A program made the translations under genes and the position numbers. A stretch of 64,000 nt of DNA from an uncultured Paracoccaceae bacterium (GTDB lineage: Bacteria; Pseudomonadota; Alphaproteobacteria; Rhodobacterales; Rhodobacteraceae), in assembly GCA_947500775.1 (NCBI GenBank), contig CANMTD010000001.1:992001-1056000 (forward strand), in the 5' to 3' direction. The notes below the pieces were generated by a model. That model was not told the DNA's origin. It did no database searches and saw nothing but the letters and a program-made list of their open reading frames with translations. Of this stretch, positions 51,916-59,884 are shown piece after piece (within the stretch, counting starts at the first letter, position 1; each line of letters opens with the position of its first letter).

Positions 51916-54058
51916 ACTGGCTGAAAACGTCGTTCGGCTGGATGGCCGATTGGAAGTGGACCTGATCACCGCGGTCACGCAGTACCTTGGCTTTATCGGG
52001 GTCGAAACGACCCGCGATCTGCTGTTGGCGGGGCTGCCGGTCGGCTCTGGCGGGGTTTCGGCGGCGCATCTTGAACGCGCGCTGAACCGTATCGGCCATG
52101 CCGTGACGTGGGAGGACAGCCGCCAACCGCACAAAGGCGGTTTCCCATTCGCGATCGAGACGGGCCCCGGCGGTTTCCTGATCGTGGTCGATGCCACCAA
52201 GGACGGATACCGGGTTCTGGACCCCGAGCAGCCGAAGATACTGCGCCACCTGCCGGTCGATTTCAGCAAAAAGCGGGGCAAGACCCGGATATTTCGGATA
52301 TTGCCGACCGTGCAACTGCTTCAGGACCGGCATTCCATCGGCGCGCACAAGGGGCATTGGTTCTGGGGCCGGTTGTTTCTGAAGAAGATCAGGCTGTTCG
52401 ATATCGTGCTGGCCACGTTTTTCGCCAATGTGATCGCTGTCGCGGTGTCGCTGTTCGCGTTGCAGGTTTACGATCGCGTCATCCCCGGACAGTCGGAGGC
52501 CACGCTTTGGGTGCTGGTCGCAGGCGCGGGCGTGGCGATCAGTTTCGAGGCGGCCCTGCGCATCGCCCGCGCCCGCCTGATCGACCGGATGGGCCGTGAT
52601 GCGGAAATCCATATCACGCAAGAGCTGTTTTCAAGGTTCATCGGCATGCGGCTGGGCGCGCGCCCGGCGTCGCCCGGGGCCCTGGTGCATATGATGCGGG
52701 AATTCGGCGCGGTACGAGAGTTCTTTACCGTCGCCTCTATCGGGGTGGTGGCCGATTTGCCCTTCGTATTCATTTTTCTGTTGCTGATCTATGGGATCGC
52801 GGGCCCGGTTGTGGGCATCATCATGACCGGCGCGGTTCTTACGGTCATCCCCAGCCTGCTGATGCAGGCAAGGATGTCGCGTCTGGCGCGGGAAACGATG
52901 GGGGGGATGTCCTCGGCCTCGCGCCTTTTGACAGAGGCCGCGTATAACCTTGAAACGGTGAAAACCGGCCGGGCAGAGGCGCATTTCCAGAAGGCGTGGG
53001 AAGAGATCATCGCCCTGAACGCGGTCAAGACGACCGAGCAGCGGTCGCTGTCGGCGTTTCTGACCTTCTGGGCGGCGGCGATGCAGCAATGCACATATGT
53101 GGCCGCCGTGGTCGGCGGGGTCTATCTGGTTTTTGCCGGCGAATTTTCCGTGGGCGCGATCATTGCCGTCAGCATCCTGTCGTCCAGAACTCTGTCGCCC
53201 ATCACCCAGCTTTCAACTGTCCTGTCGCGCTGGCAGAACATGAAAGCCTCTTTGGCCGGTCTTGAGGCGATCGTGGCGTCCGAACAGGAACGCGACGAGA
53301 CACGAACATATCTTCAGCGGCCCAGGCTGCGCGGGCAGATTGATCTGAAAAATGTCCGGTTCACGCATCCCGGATCACGGAAAATCGACTTTCAGGCGCC
53401 GGAATTCCATGTGGCGGCCGGGGTGAAACTGGCCATTCTCGGGGGGAACGGATCGGGGAAATCCACGTTTCTGCGGCTGGTGGCGGGGCTGTTTCAGGCC
53501 GCGCAGGGCGAGGTGCTGATCGATGGGATGGACATCCGGCAAATCGACCCGACCGATGTCAGGCGCAACATCGGATACCTGTCTCAGGAGGTGAAGCTGT
53601 TCAAGGGCAGCCTGCGCGACAATCTGGTTGCGGGGGCGCTTCGCGTGTCTGACGACGATCTCTACGCGGCATTGGGTTTCGGCGGCCTGTCCGATTTCGT
53701 CAGGCACCACCCCAAAGGGCTGGACGCAGATATTGCCGATGGCGGCGAAGGCCTGTCCATGGGGCAAAAGCAAAGCGTCGGGCTTGCGCGGATTTTCCTT
53801 CAGGACCCGTCGATCGTCCTGCTTGACGAACCGACCGCCGCACTTGACCAGAATCTGGAGGCGGATGTCGTCGCGCGGCTGGGGCCGTGGCTGAAGGACC
53901 GGACCTGCATCGTCGCCACGCACCGGATGGCGATCCTGTCGCAGATGCAGCGGGTGGCCATCATGAAAGACGGTCGCATTCTTGCCGAAGGCGAACGCGA
54001 TGCCGTGTTGAAGCGGGTCGTCTCCACGGTCGGCCAGCCCGACAAGGCGGATGCGTGA
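51905..54058 (+). CDS. Type I secretion ABC transporter (permease/ATPase, LapB-like)
   Basis: A 717-residue exporter. Residues 1-130 are a C39-like domain lacking the catalytic Cys (a CLD, as in LapB/HlyB), so it binds but does not cleave its substrate. Residues about 155-430 hold six membrane helices. The ATPase follows with Walker A GGNGSGKSTFLRLV (near 513), LSMGQKQSVGLARIFL as signature and IVLLDEPTAALDQN as Walker B. The ATG at 51905 overlaps the TolC-like gene by 11 bases; a TTG at 51896 is an alternative. The stop overlaps the adaptor gene by one base. Confidence 0.88.
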   Translation: MKTELAENVVRLDGRLEVDLITAVTQYLGFIGVETTRDLLLAGLPVGSGGVSAAHLERALNRIGHAVTWEDSRQPHKGGFPFAIETGPGGFLIVVDATKDGYRVLDPEQPKILRHLPVDFSKKRGKTRIFRILPTVQLLQDRHSIGAHKGHWFWGRLFLKKIRLFDIVLATFFANVIAVAVSLFALQVYDRVIPGQSEATLWVLVAGAGVAISFEAALRIARARLIDRMGRDAEIHITQELFSRFIGMRLGARPASPGALVHMMREFGAVREFFTVASIGVVADLPFVFIFLLLIYGIAGPVVGIIMTGAVLTVIPSLLMQARMSRLARETMGGMSSASRLLTEAAYNLETVKTGRAEAHFQKAWEEIIALNAVKTTEQRSLSAFLTFWAAAMQQCTYVAAVVGGVYLVFAGEFSVGAIIAVSILSSRTLSPITQLSTVLSRWQNMKASLAGLEAIVASEQERDETRTYLQRPRLRGQIDLKNVRFTHPGSRKIDFQAPEFHVAAGVKLAILGGNGSGKSTFLRLVAGLFQAAQGEVLIDGMDIRQIDPTDVRRNIGYLSQEVKLFKGSLRDNLVAGALRVSDDDLYAALGFGGLSDFVRHHPKGLDADIADGGEGLSMGQKQSVGLARIFLQDPSIVLLDEPTAALDQNLEADVVARLGPWLKDRTCIVATHRMAILSQMQRVAIMKDGRILAEGERDAVLKRVVSTVGQPDKADA

Positions 54059-55233
54059 TGGGACATTCGGACGGATATATCGCCGGGGGTCCGTCACAGC
54101 GCGACCCGCGCGGGATTCTGCATATCATCGTCCTGGCGGTGGTTGCCTTTCTGATCTGGGCGGCAAATGCCCCGCTGGAGGAAGTCGTGCGGGGGGCCGG
54201 GCGGGTGGTGCCCACGACAGAAACCCAGATCGTCCAGAATCTGGAAGGCGGGATTGTCGCCGGAATTTCCGTGACGGAGGGCCAGATCGTGACCGCCGGT
54301 CAAAGCATCGGCCGCATGGATGAAACCCAGTTTCAAAGCGCATACCAAGAGCTGCAGGAACAGCGGCTGGCGCTTGAACTGCGGCTTGCAAGGCTTGGAG
54401 CGGAACAGAACATCGACGCCGAATTCGTGCCGGAACCGGAGCTGCGGGAACAGGCGCCGGATTTTGCGGGTTCTGAGGTCGAACTGTTCAATGCCCGGCA
54501 TCAGGAACGCCTGTCGACGCTTGAAACCCTGGCCGCAACGGCGGCGTTGAAGCGGCAGGAGGCAGAGATGCTGCGCCCGATGGTGGAACGCAACGCGGTG
54601 TCGCCGCTGGAATTCATACGCGTCGAACAGGCCGCTGTCGAAGCCGAGGGCCGGGTCTTGTCGGCCCAAAGCGAATTTGAAACCCTGCGTTCGCAGGAAT
54701 ATTCCGAAACGCTTGTCCAGCTTCGGCAGGTGGAACAGCAGATCAGGGTGCGCGAAGATCAGCTTGCCAGAACCAATATTCTTTCGCCGGTCCGGGGGGT
54801 CGTGAACAAGGTTTCGACAACCACCATCGGCGGGGTCGTCCGCCCGGGCGATCCCTTGGTCGAGATCATTCCGCTGGACGACGAGCTTCGCATCGAGGGG
54901 CGGGTGGACCCCAGGGACATCGGCTTTGTCTATGTCGGCATGCCTGCGGCGGTCAAACTGACGGCCTTTGATTTTTCGATCTACGGCACGCTGAAGGGGA
55001 CGGTGGTGCATGTCGGGGCCGACACCGTGACCGACGATCAGCTGCGCGATGCGGCCCCCTATTACGAGGTCTACGTGCAGGTCGATCAGACCACGTTGGA
55101 AGGGCCGGGGGGGCAGGTCGATATCCGGCCTGGCATGCAGGCCGAGGTTGAACTTGCCGCCGGCGAGAAAACCGTTCTGCGATATCTTCTGAAACCGCTT
55201 TTCAAGACAACGGAAGCTTTCACCGAGAAATAA
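54058..55233 (+). CDS. HlyD-family membrane fusion protein of the type I secretion system
   Basis: A 391-residue adaptor: one N-terminal membrane helix (about 20-40), a lipoyl-like half (VVPTTETQIVQNLEGGIVAG), a long periplasmic coiled coil (about 85-240), the second lipoyl half (TNILSPVRGVVNKVSTTTIGGVV) and a beta-barrel end. PVRGVVNKV and GGVVRPGDPLVEIIPLDD are typical of HlyD/LapC. It links the ABC exporter and the TolC-like channel. It is the last gene of the cluster. Confidence 0.9.
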   Translation: MGHSDGYIAGGPSQRDPRGILHIIVLAVVAFLIWAANAPLEEVVRGAGRVVPTTETQIVQNLEGGIVAGISVTEGQIVTAGQSIGRMDETQFQSAYQELQEQRLALELRLARLGAEQNIDAEFVPEPELREQAPDFAGSEVELFNARHQERLSTLETLAATAALKRQEAEMLRPMVERNAVSPLEFIRVEQAAVEAEGRVLSAQSEFETLRSQEYSETLVQLRQVEQQIRVREDQLARTNILSPVRGVVNKVSTTTIGGVVRPGDPLVEIIPLDDELRIEGRVDPRDIGFVYVGMPAAVKLTAFDFSIYGTLKGTVVHVGADTVTDDQLRDAAPYYEVYVQVDQTTLEGPGGQVDIRPGMQAEVELAAGEKTVLRYLLKPLFKTTEAFTEK

Positions 55234-55656
55234 GCCGGGCAATCCTGCCGCCGATGCCCGATGTTCCGGGTGTCGGCGCGGCGTGTATTTTGCCCGGATG
55301 AAGGGGGCTGTTGATAAATTCCATTTTCGAAACAATGATAATTATTTGAATTAATTGTTTTCTTTAATTGTCACGAAAAAGTTATGAAAAACGGAATTTC
55401 TCCTAAGAGTTGATCACACAAATCTCCCTCGAAAGTGTTGGTATGAGATGTGGAATAAGGGCTGAGCATGTATTAGCGGGCAGTTTTTATCAGTATAAAT
55501 GGGTATCTGGTGTCTGTCCTGGGGGCGCGTCATTTCGGTGAACACTGCCTTGGGTTGAATGTGCTCCACAGTAAGTTCCAGTTAGTGAAATGCGTCTTTC
55601 GCGGCCCATCTGCACAACTGCTAGGCCTTCGTTAAGTTAGGATCCATAGGAATTGC
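55234..55656. other. AT-rich intergenic region with long imperfect inverted repeat
   Basis: No gene is seen. A stem CCGATGCCCG (55251-55260) with CGGGTGTCGG (55267-55276) just after the HlyD stop may end the secretion operon, but it has no T-run. A strongly AT-rich block follows (about 55310-55400), bounded by AAATTCC-a-TTTTC (55316-55328) and GAAAA-ac-GGAATTT (55386-55399). The remainder holds the promoter of the IclR-like gene. Confidence 0.5.
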
Positions 55657-56412
55657 ATGTCTGGCACCGCTAAGAAACTCCTGCCCGAGGAGATCCACAC
55701 ACCAACTTATCGTCTGAGCCGCTCGCGCCTGTTGGAGGTTCTGGAAGGCGTCGTGAACTATGGGCCGATTTCATTGAACGACCTTCACCCCAAAGTACAA
55801 AGATCGCGGTCCGCGACGTATCGGGCGCTGAAGGAACTGGAAGAAAACGGCTGGGTCCGGCGCCGCCTTGGCGGGAACCGCTATATCCTGACATCGCGGA
55901 TGGACAGGCTGCTGTCGGCGGCCACGATTTCGTTCAGTGAAATGGATACTCTGGTTCCCCTGCTGGGCAGGTTTGCCATGGAACACAATCTGCATGTCGA
56001 TGTGGCTGTCATGCAAAGCCGGACCAAGGTTGTACTGATCGAATCCACCGAACGGGGGGTGGAAACAGGGCAACCGATTTCGCCGCTGTTCTCGGACCTT
56101 TCGATTGCCGCCTTTTATGGTGCGATCCAGAAAAACGTCGTTCGGATCACCTCGATTCACGCGGCGGCCCAATCCTGTGACGACAAGGCGGATCTGACGC
56201 TGGGCTGTTTCAGGGATCGCTATAAAAAACTCAAAAGCGAAGGCGTGCTGGCCGATGACTTCGACATGGCCTTGACCATCTCGGTCGCAAAAGAGACCGA
56301 TTTTTTCGGGTCTCTCAGAATTCGCCCCAAACGCCCGGATCGCAACAGCTATGTCGCGCTGCAGGGCGATCTGCAAAACCTTCAGGAACTGCTGAGCGGT
56401 GCCGGGTTCTGA
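55657..56412 (+). CDS. IclR-like transcriptional regulator
   Basis: A 251-residue protein. The N-terminal winged helix (residues 18-80: RLLEVLEGVVNYGPISLNDL, SRSATYRALKELEENGWVRR) is followed by an effector-like domain (about 90-250) with the general order of IclR proteins (VDVAVMQSRTKVVLIESTERG; DDFDMALTISVAK). Conservation is weak in the effector part, so the ligand cannot be guessed. It is transcribed toward the degenerate receiver gene and away from the secretion operon, which it may regulate. Confidence 0.72.
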   Translation: MSGTAKKLLPEEIHTPTYRLSRSRLLEVLEGVVNYGPISLNDLHPKVQRSRSATYRALKELEENGWVRRRLGGNRYILTSRMDRLLSAATISFSEMDTLVPLLGRFAMEHNLHVDVAVMQSRTKVVLIESTERGVETGQPISPLFSDLSIAAFYGAIQKNVVRITSIHAAAQSCDDKADLTLGCFRDRYKKLKSEGVLADDFDMALTISVAKETDFFGSLRIRPKRPDRNSYVALQGDLQNLQELLSGAGF

Positions 56413-56542
56413 CGCGGGTGCCTGCCTGACAATCACCGTACCGTGTTCCCCCAAGCCGGCGTTCCACAGCGTGGAATGCGCGGTTCGGTATCTGCGCGCG
56501 GGGCCTTTAGTCTGTTGGCAGGCATTGGCACGGGGAAATTTC

Positions 56543-57214
56543 ATGAGATTCGCGCAAATCCCGACGGGCTGCAGATTTTCCCCGGTTCGCAGGGTCGATG
56601 ATCTTGATCCGGTCGAAGGGGGTGATGACATCGGCAATCCGATGCCCTTTGGCGCCAATTTCCTGCGTGGAAAACTGATCGCGGCCATTGGTCCCGCGCC
56701 TGTCGATATTGGTCCGATGGAACATTGGCTCAGGCGGTGGGGCGCGCGATACGAAGCGTTCCCGATCGCCGAAAAGGCGGATTTCTTCAACTGGGATTTT
56801 GCGGGGCAGGATTTTGTCCTGTTGTTCGATTTCGCCCCATCATCGGAACTGAGCGTGACCTGGCTGGCCGGACAAATCCGCAAGGTGGACACCGAAATTC
56901 CGATCATATGGATCAGCGCCAGCCATGCGTTTTCAGATTTCTCGACCAGGCAGTTTCCGGTGTGCGACGCCACGCTGAAACTGCCGTTCAACGAGGTTGA
57001 GGCGGCCCTGGCGTTCGGGGCCGCAAGCACGAACAATCTGTTCCTTTTTGACGCCCGGCCGGAATTGAAACACGCCCGCATCCCGCGTCGGCCCGAACAC
57101 GAAAACCATGAGGCATTTACCGAAGAGCCGGCGTTCGCACCTGGCTGGTGGATACTGCCATCAGCTCTTTTGGGAAGTTTGATATGGTTCTGGATTTTCG
57201 GTTGGCTCCTTTGA
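56543..57214 (+). CDS. Membrane-anchored degenerate receiver-domain protein
   Basis: A 223-residue protein. Residues about 45-165 have the order of a response-regulator receiver: FVLLFDFAPSSE with the Asp of the phosphorylation site, IPIIWISASHAF with the Ser/Thr position, and ATLKLPFNEVE with the conserved Lys-Pro-Phe. The acidic pair at the first strand is missing (KLIAAIGPAP). One C-terminal membrane helix (about 202-222, WILPSALLGSLIWFWIFGWL) anchors it. Phosphorylation is therefore doubtful. ACGGGGAAATTTC precedes the ATG; a longer frame to 56399 overlaps the previous gene without a ribosome site. Confidence 0.6.
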   Translation: MRFAQIPTGCRFSPVRRVDDLDPVEGGDDIGNPMPFGANFLRGKLIAAIGPAPVDIGPMEHWLRRWGARYEAFPIAEKADFFNWDFAGQDFVLLFDFAPSSELSVTWLAGQIRKVDTEIPIIWISASHAFSDFSTRQFPVCDATLKLPFNEVEAALAFGAASTNNLFLFDARPELKHARIPRRPEHENHEAFTEEPAFAPGWWILPSALLGSLIWFWIFGWLL

Positions 57215-57619
57215 CAAGGACCTTGCCGTTCTGGCGGTCGGAGCGGCGGCCAAGGTCGTGACGTGACCTGAATTCTCATCGGGGCGGAGCCACCACTCAC
57301 AGGGTATTCCTGGCCGCCTCGTCCCGGCGTGTAGTCCTTGGTTGACAGGGGACTGGGACGCACGCCGGGAAATTTTACGGGCCTATTGCACCGCCCCGAT
57401 GATGTCGGTCATCACGGCGGGGGATGGCAGACTGTCTTTCAGCCAGCCGGAGGATCCCGACGACCGGTCGAACTGCGCCAGAAGATCGCGCTCCCCGTCC
57501 AGTGGCAGCCAAAGCCCTCACAAAAATCTATGCGCAGTCTAGTCTCGGAAGCCTATGAGACCAAGCTGTTAGGGCAAAGTTTGGGGCGTTTGTCGATACG
57601 CGGATTTGCCGGGCGCCGA
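57215..57619. other. Intergenic region, possible gene remnant on the minus strand
   Basis: No intact gene is seen. On the minus strand a 44-codon frame (57383-57517, ending VMTDIIGAVQ) is open but has no start codon after its upstream stop. It could be the tail of a decayed gene or chance. An inverted repeat, GACCTTG with CAAGGTC (57219-57260), lies after the receiver-like gene, without a T-run. Confidence 0.3.
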
Positions 57620-58651
57620 TTATGCCGGGCGGTTCGCGATCCGGTAATCGGTCGGGGATTGGCCATGGACGCGCTGGAATTCGCGATAAAAATTCGATCG
57701 CGTCAGAAATCCGGATTGTTCCGCGATTTTCGTGACACTGTCATTGCCCGCGATCAGCAGATCAGTGGCCCGGGCCAGCCGGAATTCATTGACGTATTGC
57801 GACACGTTCATGCCTTGCGTGCTGTTGATCGCGGCAGACAGGTTGCGCGCGGGCAGGTGCAGCCGTTTGGCCAGCCGCTGAACCGACAGCTCGGGGTCCA
57901 GAAACAGCTGATCGTCATGCATCAGCCTGCGCAACCGCGCCTCGATGTCCTTGTCCGCCGCACCGGGCGTGGTTTTAGGCGCGGTCCGGGGCGGGGTCAG
58001 GATCAGCGGCAGGGTGCCCAGGATGACCAACAACAGGATCACCAGCGGGACGGTGCCAAGCGAAATCAGCCGGGGCGCGTTCGAACCGCGGTTCAGGGCG
58101 AAATCAAGCGCGATTGCGGTGTCCAGCAACAGGATGAAACCAAGCAACCCCATGCCCAGAACCATCCCGTGGCGCAGGGCGTGGGCCGCGTCCAGCCGCG
58201 CATGGCTTAACGCATCCGGGCCCTTGCGCCACAGCAGGAACAGCGCGACGATATAGGTCAGATAGCTGGCGCCGATCAGCCAGTCGAGATGCCGCAGATC
58301 GTCGACCAAAAGCCAGAACAGACCCATCGCGATGATGGGGGCGCCCAGATGCACCGCGGCGCGTTTCGCGAATGCCTGCCGCCCGACTGTCATCGCGACA
58401 AAGCCCAGATACATCAACGGACCCAGAAACAGGGGCAGGGTGCGTTGCAGCGGGATGAAACGATCAACGCCATAGCCGAACCGCAGCCCGACAAACAGCG
58501 TTTCAAGCGCGCATAGCGCAAACAGCGCCGAGAACATGGCGCTGGCCAAAGGGTTGCCCGGTTTCACCCGCCAGATCAGCAGGGCAATCGCCGCGCACAG
58601 CAGCGCCGTCATCATCGGAAGGGGAAAATTGACCAGCGTGGTACCGTCCAT
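57620..58651 (-). CDS. AraC-family regulator with membrane-embedded sensor domain
   Basis: A 343-residue protein. Residues 1-225 contain about seven hydrophobic helices (for example LLCAAIALLIW, LFALCALETLFVGL, LVILLLVILGTLPLIL). The C-terminal 100 residues are an AraC helix-turn-helix: LSVQRLAKRLHLPARNLSAAIN, FRLARATDLLIAGNDSVTKIAEQSGFLTRSNFYREF. Such regulators read a membrane or periplasmic signal directly. The ATG at 58651 follows AGAGGAC; the frame to 58762 lies in the promoter. It diverges from a secreted hydrolase 129 bases away, its likely target. Confidence 0.85.
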   Translation of the reverse strand: MDGTTLVNFPLPMMTALLCAAIALLIWRVKPGNPLASAMFSALFALCALETLFVGLRFGYGVDRFIPLQRTLPLFLGPLMYLGFVAMTVGRQAFAKRAAVHLGAPIIAMGLFWLLVDDLRHLDWLIGASYLTYIVALFLLWRKGPDALSHARLDAAHALRHGMVLGMGLLGFILLLDTAIALDFALNRGSNAPRLISLGTVPLVILLLVILGTLPLILTPPRTAPKTTPGAADKDIEARLRRLMHDDQLFLDPELSVQRLAKRLHLPARNLSAAINSTQGMNVSQYVNEFRLARATDLLIAGNDSVTKIAEQSGFLTRSNFYREFQRVHGQSPTDYRIANRPA

Positions 58652-58780
58652 CTGTCCTCTTTCCGGCGGGGTCTGTCCTGCATCAGGATCAAGGACAGGT
58701 ATAGACAGCAGCCCCCGTTGTTTCAATTCGCCCCGCCGACCAGTTTCGGACCCATCTGACACAGTAACCCGGAGCGTTCG

Positions 58781-59806
58781 ATGAAACCTCTTATTCTACT
58801 CCTTGCCATGATTTTTGCCGCACCTGCCGCGATGGCCCAAAGCTATCGGGCCGGTATGGCTGATCTTGAAATCGCCGATCCGGGGGGGCAGCGCGACCTT
58901 GCGGGGCTGATCTGGTATCCGACCGAGGCGACCGGTCCCGTCAGTCTTGATTTCGACAGCATGGTCTGGGTCGGGACCGAGGTCGTCAGGGATGCGGCCC
59001 CCGCGCCGGGGCGGTTCCCGATGGTGGTACTGTCGCACGGGATGTACGGCAACGCACTCAATCAGGCGTGGCTTGCCGGGGCCTTGGCGCGGCGCGGCTT
59101 TGTCGTGGCTGCGATCGACCATCCGGGCACCTCGACATGGTCGCGCGATCCCGATCAAAGTCGGCAGCTTTGGGAACGACCCAAGGATATCTCGCGGCTG
59201 ATCGATTATGCCGTGACGGACCCGCAGATGTCTGCGCGGATCGATCCTGCGCGGATTTACATGGCAGGCCACTCTTTGGGCGGGTTCACCGCTGTCGCCT
59301 TGGCGGGCGGGCGCTATGACGCGGCGAAGCTGAATGCCTTTTGCGCGGATATCCCGGGGGAACTGGTCTGCGGTATTCTGGACGGTTGGAATATCGCCAA
59401 AACGCCCGAGGACCGCGCCGCGATGCAGGCCGATCTGTCCGACCCCCGGATCAGGGCGTTTGCGGTGTTCGATCTGGGCGGGACGCAAAGCTTTTCCACC
59501 GAAAGCCTTGGCCGGATCGACCGGCCCATGCTGATCTTCGGCGCGCCGGTCATGAATTCGGGCCTGACGCTGGACATCGAATCCCGCGCGCTGGTCGGGG
59601 CGCTGCCGCCCGGAAAGCAGCGCTATATTGAACCTGAAACGCTGGCGCATTTCGATTTTCTGGGACAGTGCAAACCCGGCGGGCTGGAGCTGTTGGCGCG
59701 CGAGGAACCGGGGGATGAGGTCATCTGTGTGGGGGGCGGCAAGCCGCGCGCGGCAAAGCATCAGATGATCATTGATGAGGTCGCCACCTTCTTCGCCCAG
59801 CCTTAA
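58781..59806 (+). CDS. Secreted alpha/beta hydrolase (dienelactone hydrolase / PAF-AH-like)
   Basis: A 341-residue protein with signal peptide 1-20 (MIFAAPAAMAQS). The nucleophile elbow is MAGHSLGGFTA (Ser near 169). LSHGMYGN holds the oxyanion-hole region, and LAHFDFLGQC probably holds the catalytic His. It acts in the periplasm or outside on an ester or lactone. The substrate is unknown. It is transcribed divergently from the membrane-bound AraC regulator. Confidence 0.82.
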   Translation: MKPLILLLAMIFAAPAAMAQSYRAGMADLEIADPGGQRDLAGLIWYPTEATGPVSLDFDSMVWVGTEVVRDAAPAPGRFPMVVLSHGMYGNALNQAWLAGALARRGFVVAAIDHPGTSTWSRDPDQSRQLWERPKDISRLIDYAVTDPQMSARIDPARIYMAGHSLGGFTAVALAGGRYDAAKLNAFCADIPGELVCGILDGWNIAKTPEDRAAMQADLSDPRIRAFAVFDLGGTQSFSTESLGRIDRPMLIFGAPVMNSGLTLDIESRALVGALPPGKQRYIEPETLAHFDFLGQCKPGGLELLAREEPGDEVICVGGGKPRAAKHQMIIDEVATFFAQP

Positions 59807-59809
59807 GTC

Positions 59810-59839
59810 AAAAAGACCGGGCATCACATGTGCCCGGTC
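59810..59839 (-). terminator. Terminator between hydrolase and BCCT genes
   Basis: GACCGGGCA (59815-59823) pairs with TGCCCGGTC (59831-59839). On the minus strand the stem is followed by five T (complement of AAAAA at 59810-59814), so it mainly ends the choline-sulfate operon. Confidence 0.85.
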
Positions 59840-59884
59840 CTGGTTCTTCTTTTCCGGCCGCCGGTGCCGCAGCGGCCGACCTAT

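Noticed and set aside
55771-57363. 530-codon open frame on the minus strand
   Set aside because: It crosses two plus-strand genes with ribosome sites and recognisable domains, and shows no domain itself.
57383-57517. Possible C-terminal gene fragment on the minus strand
   Set aside because: It is only 44 codons without a start. Frames of this length are frequent by chance in this GC-rich DNA.
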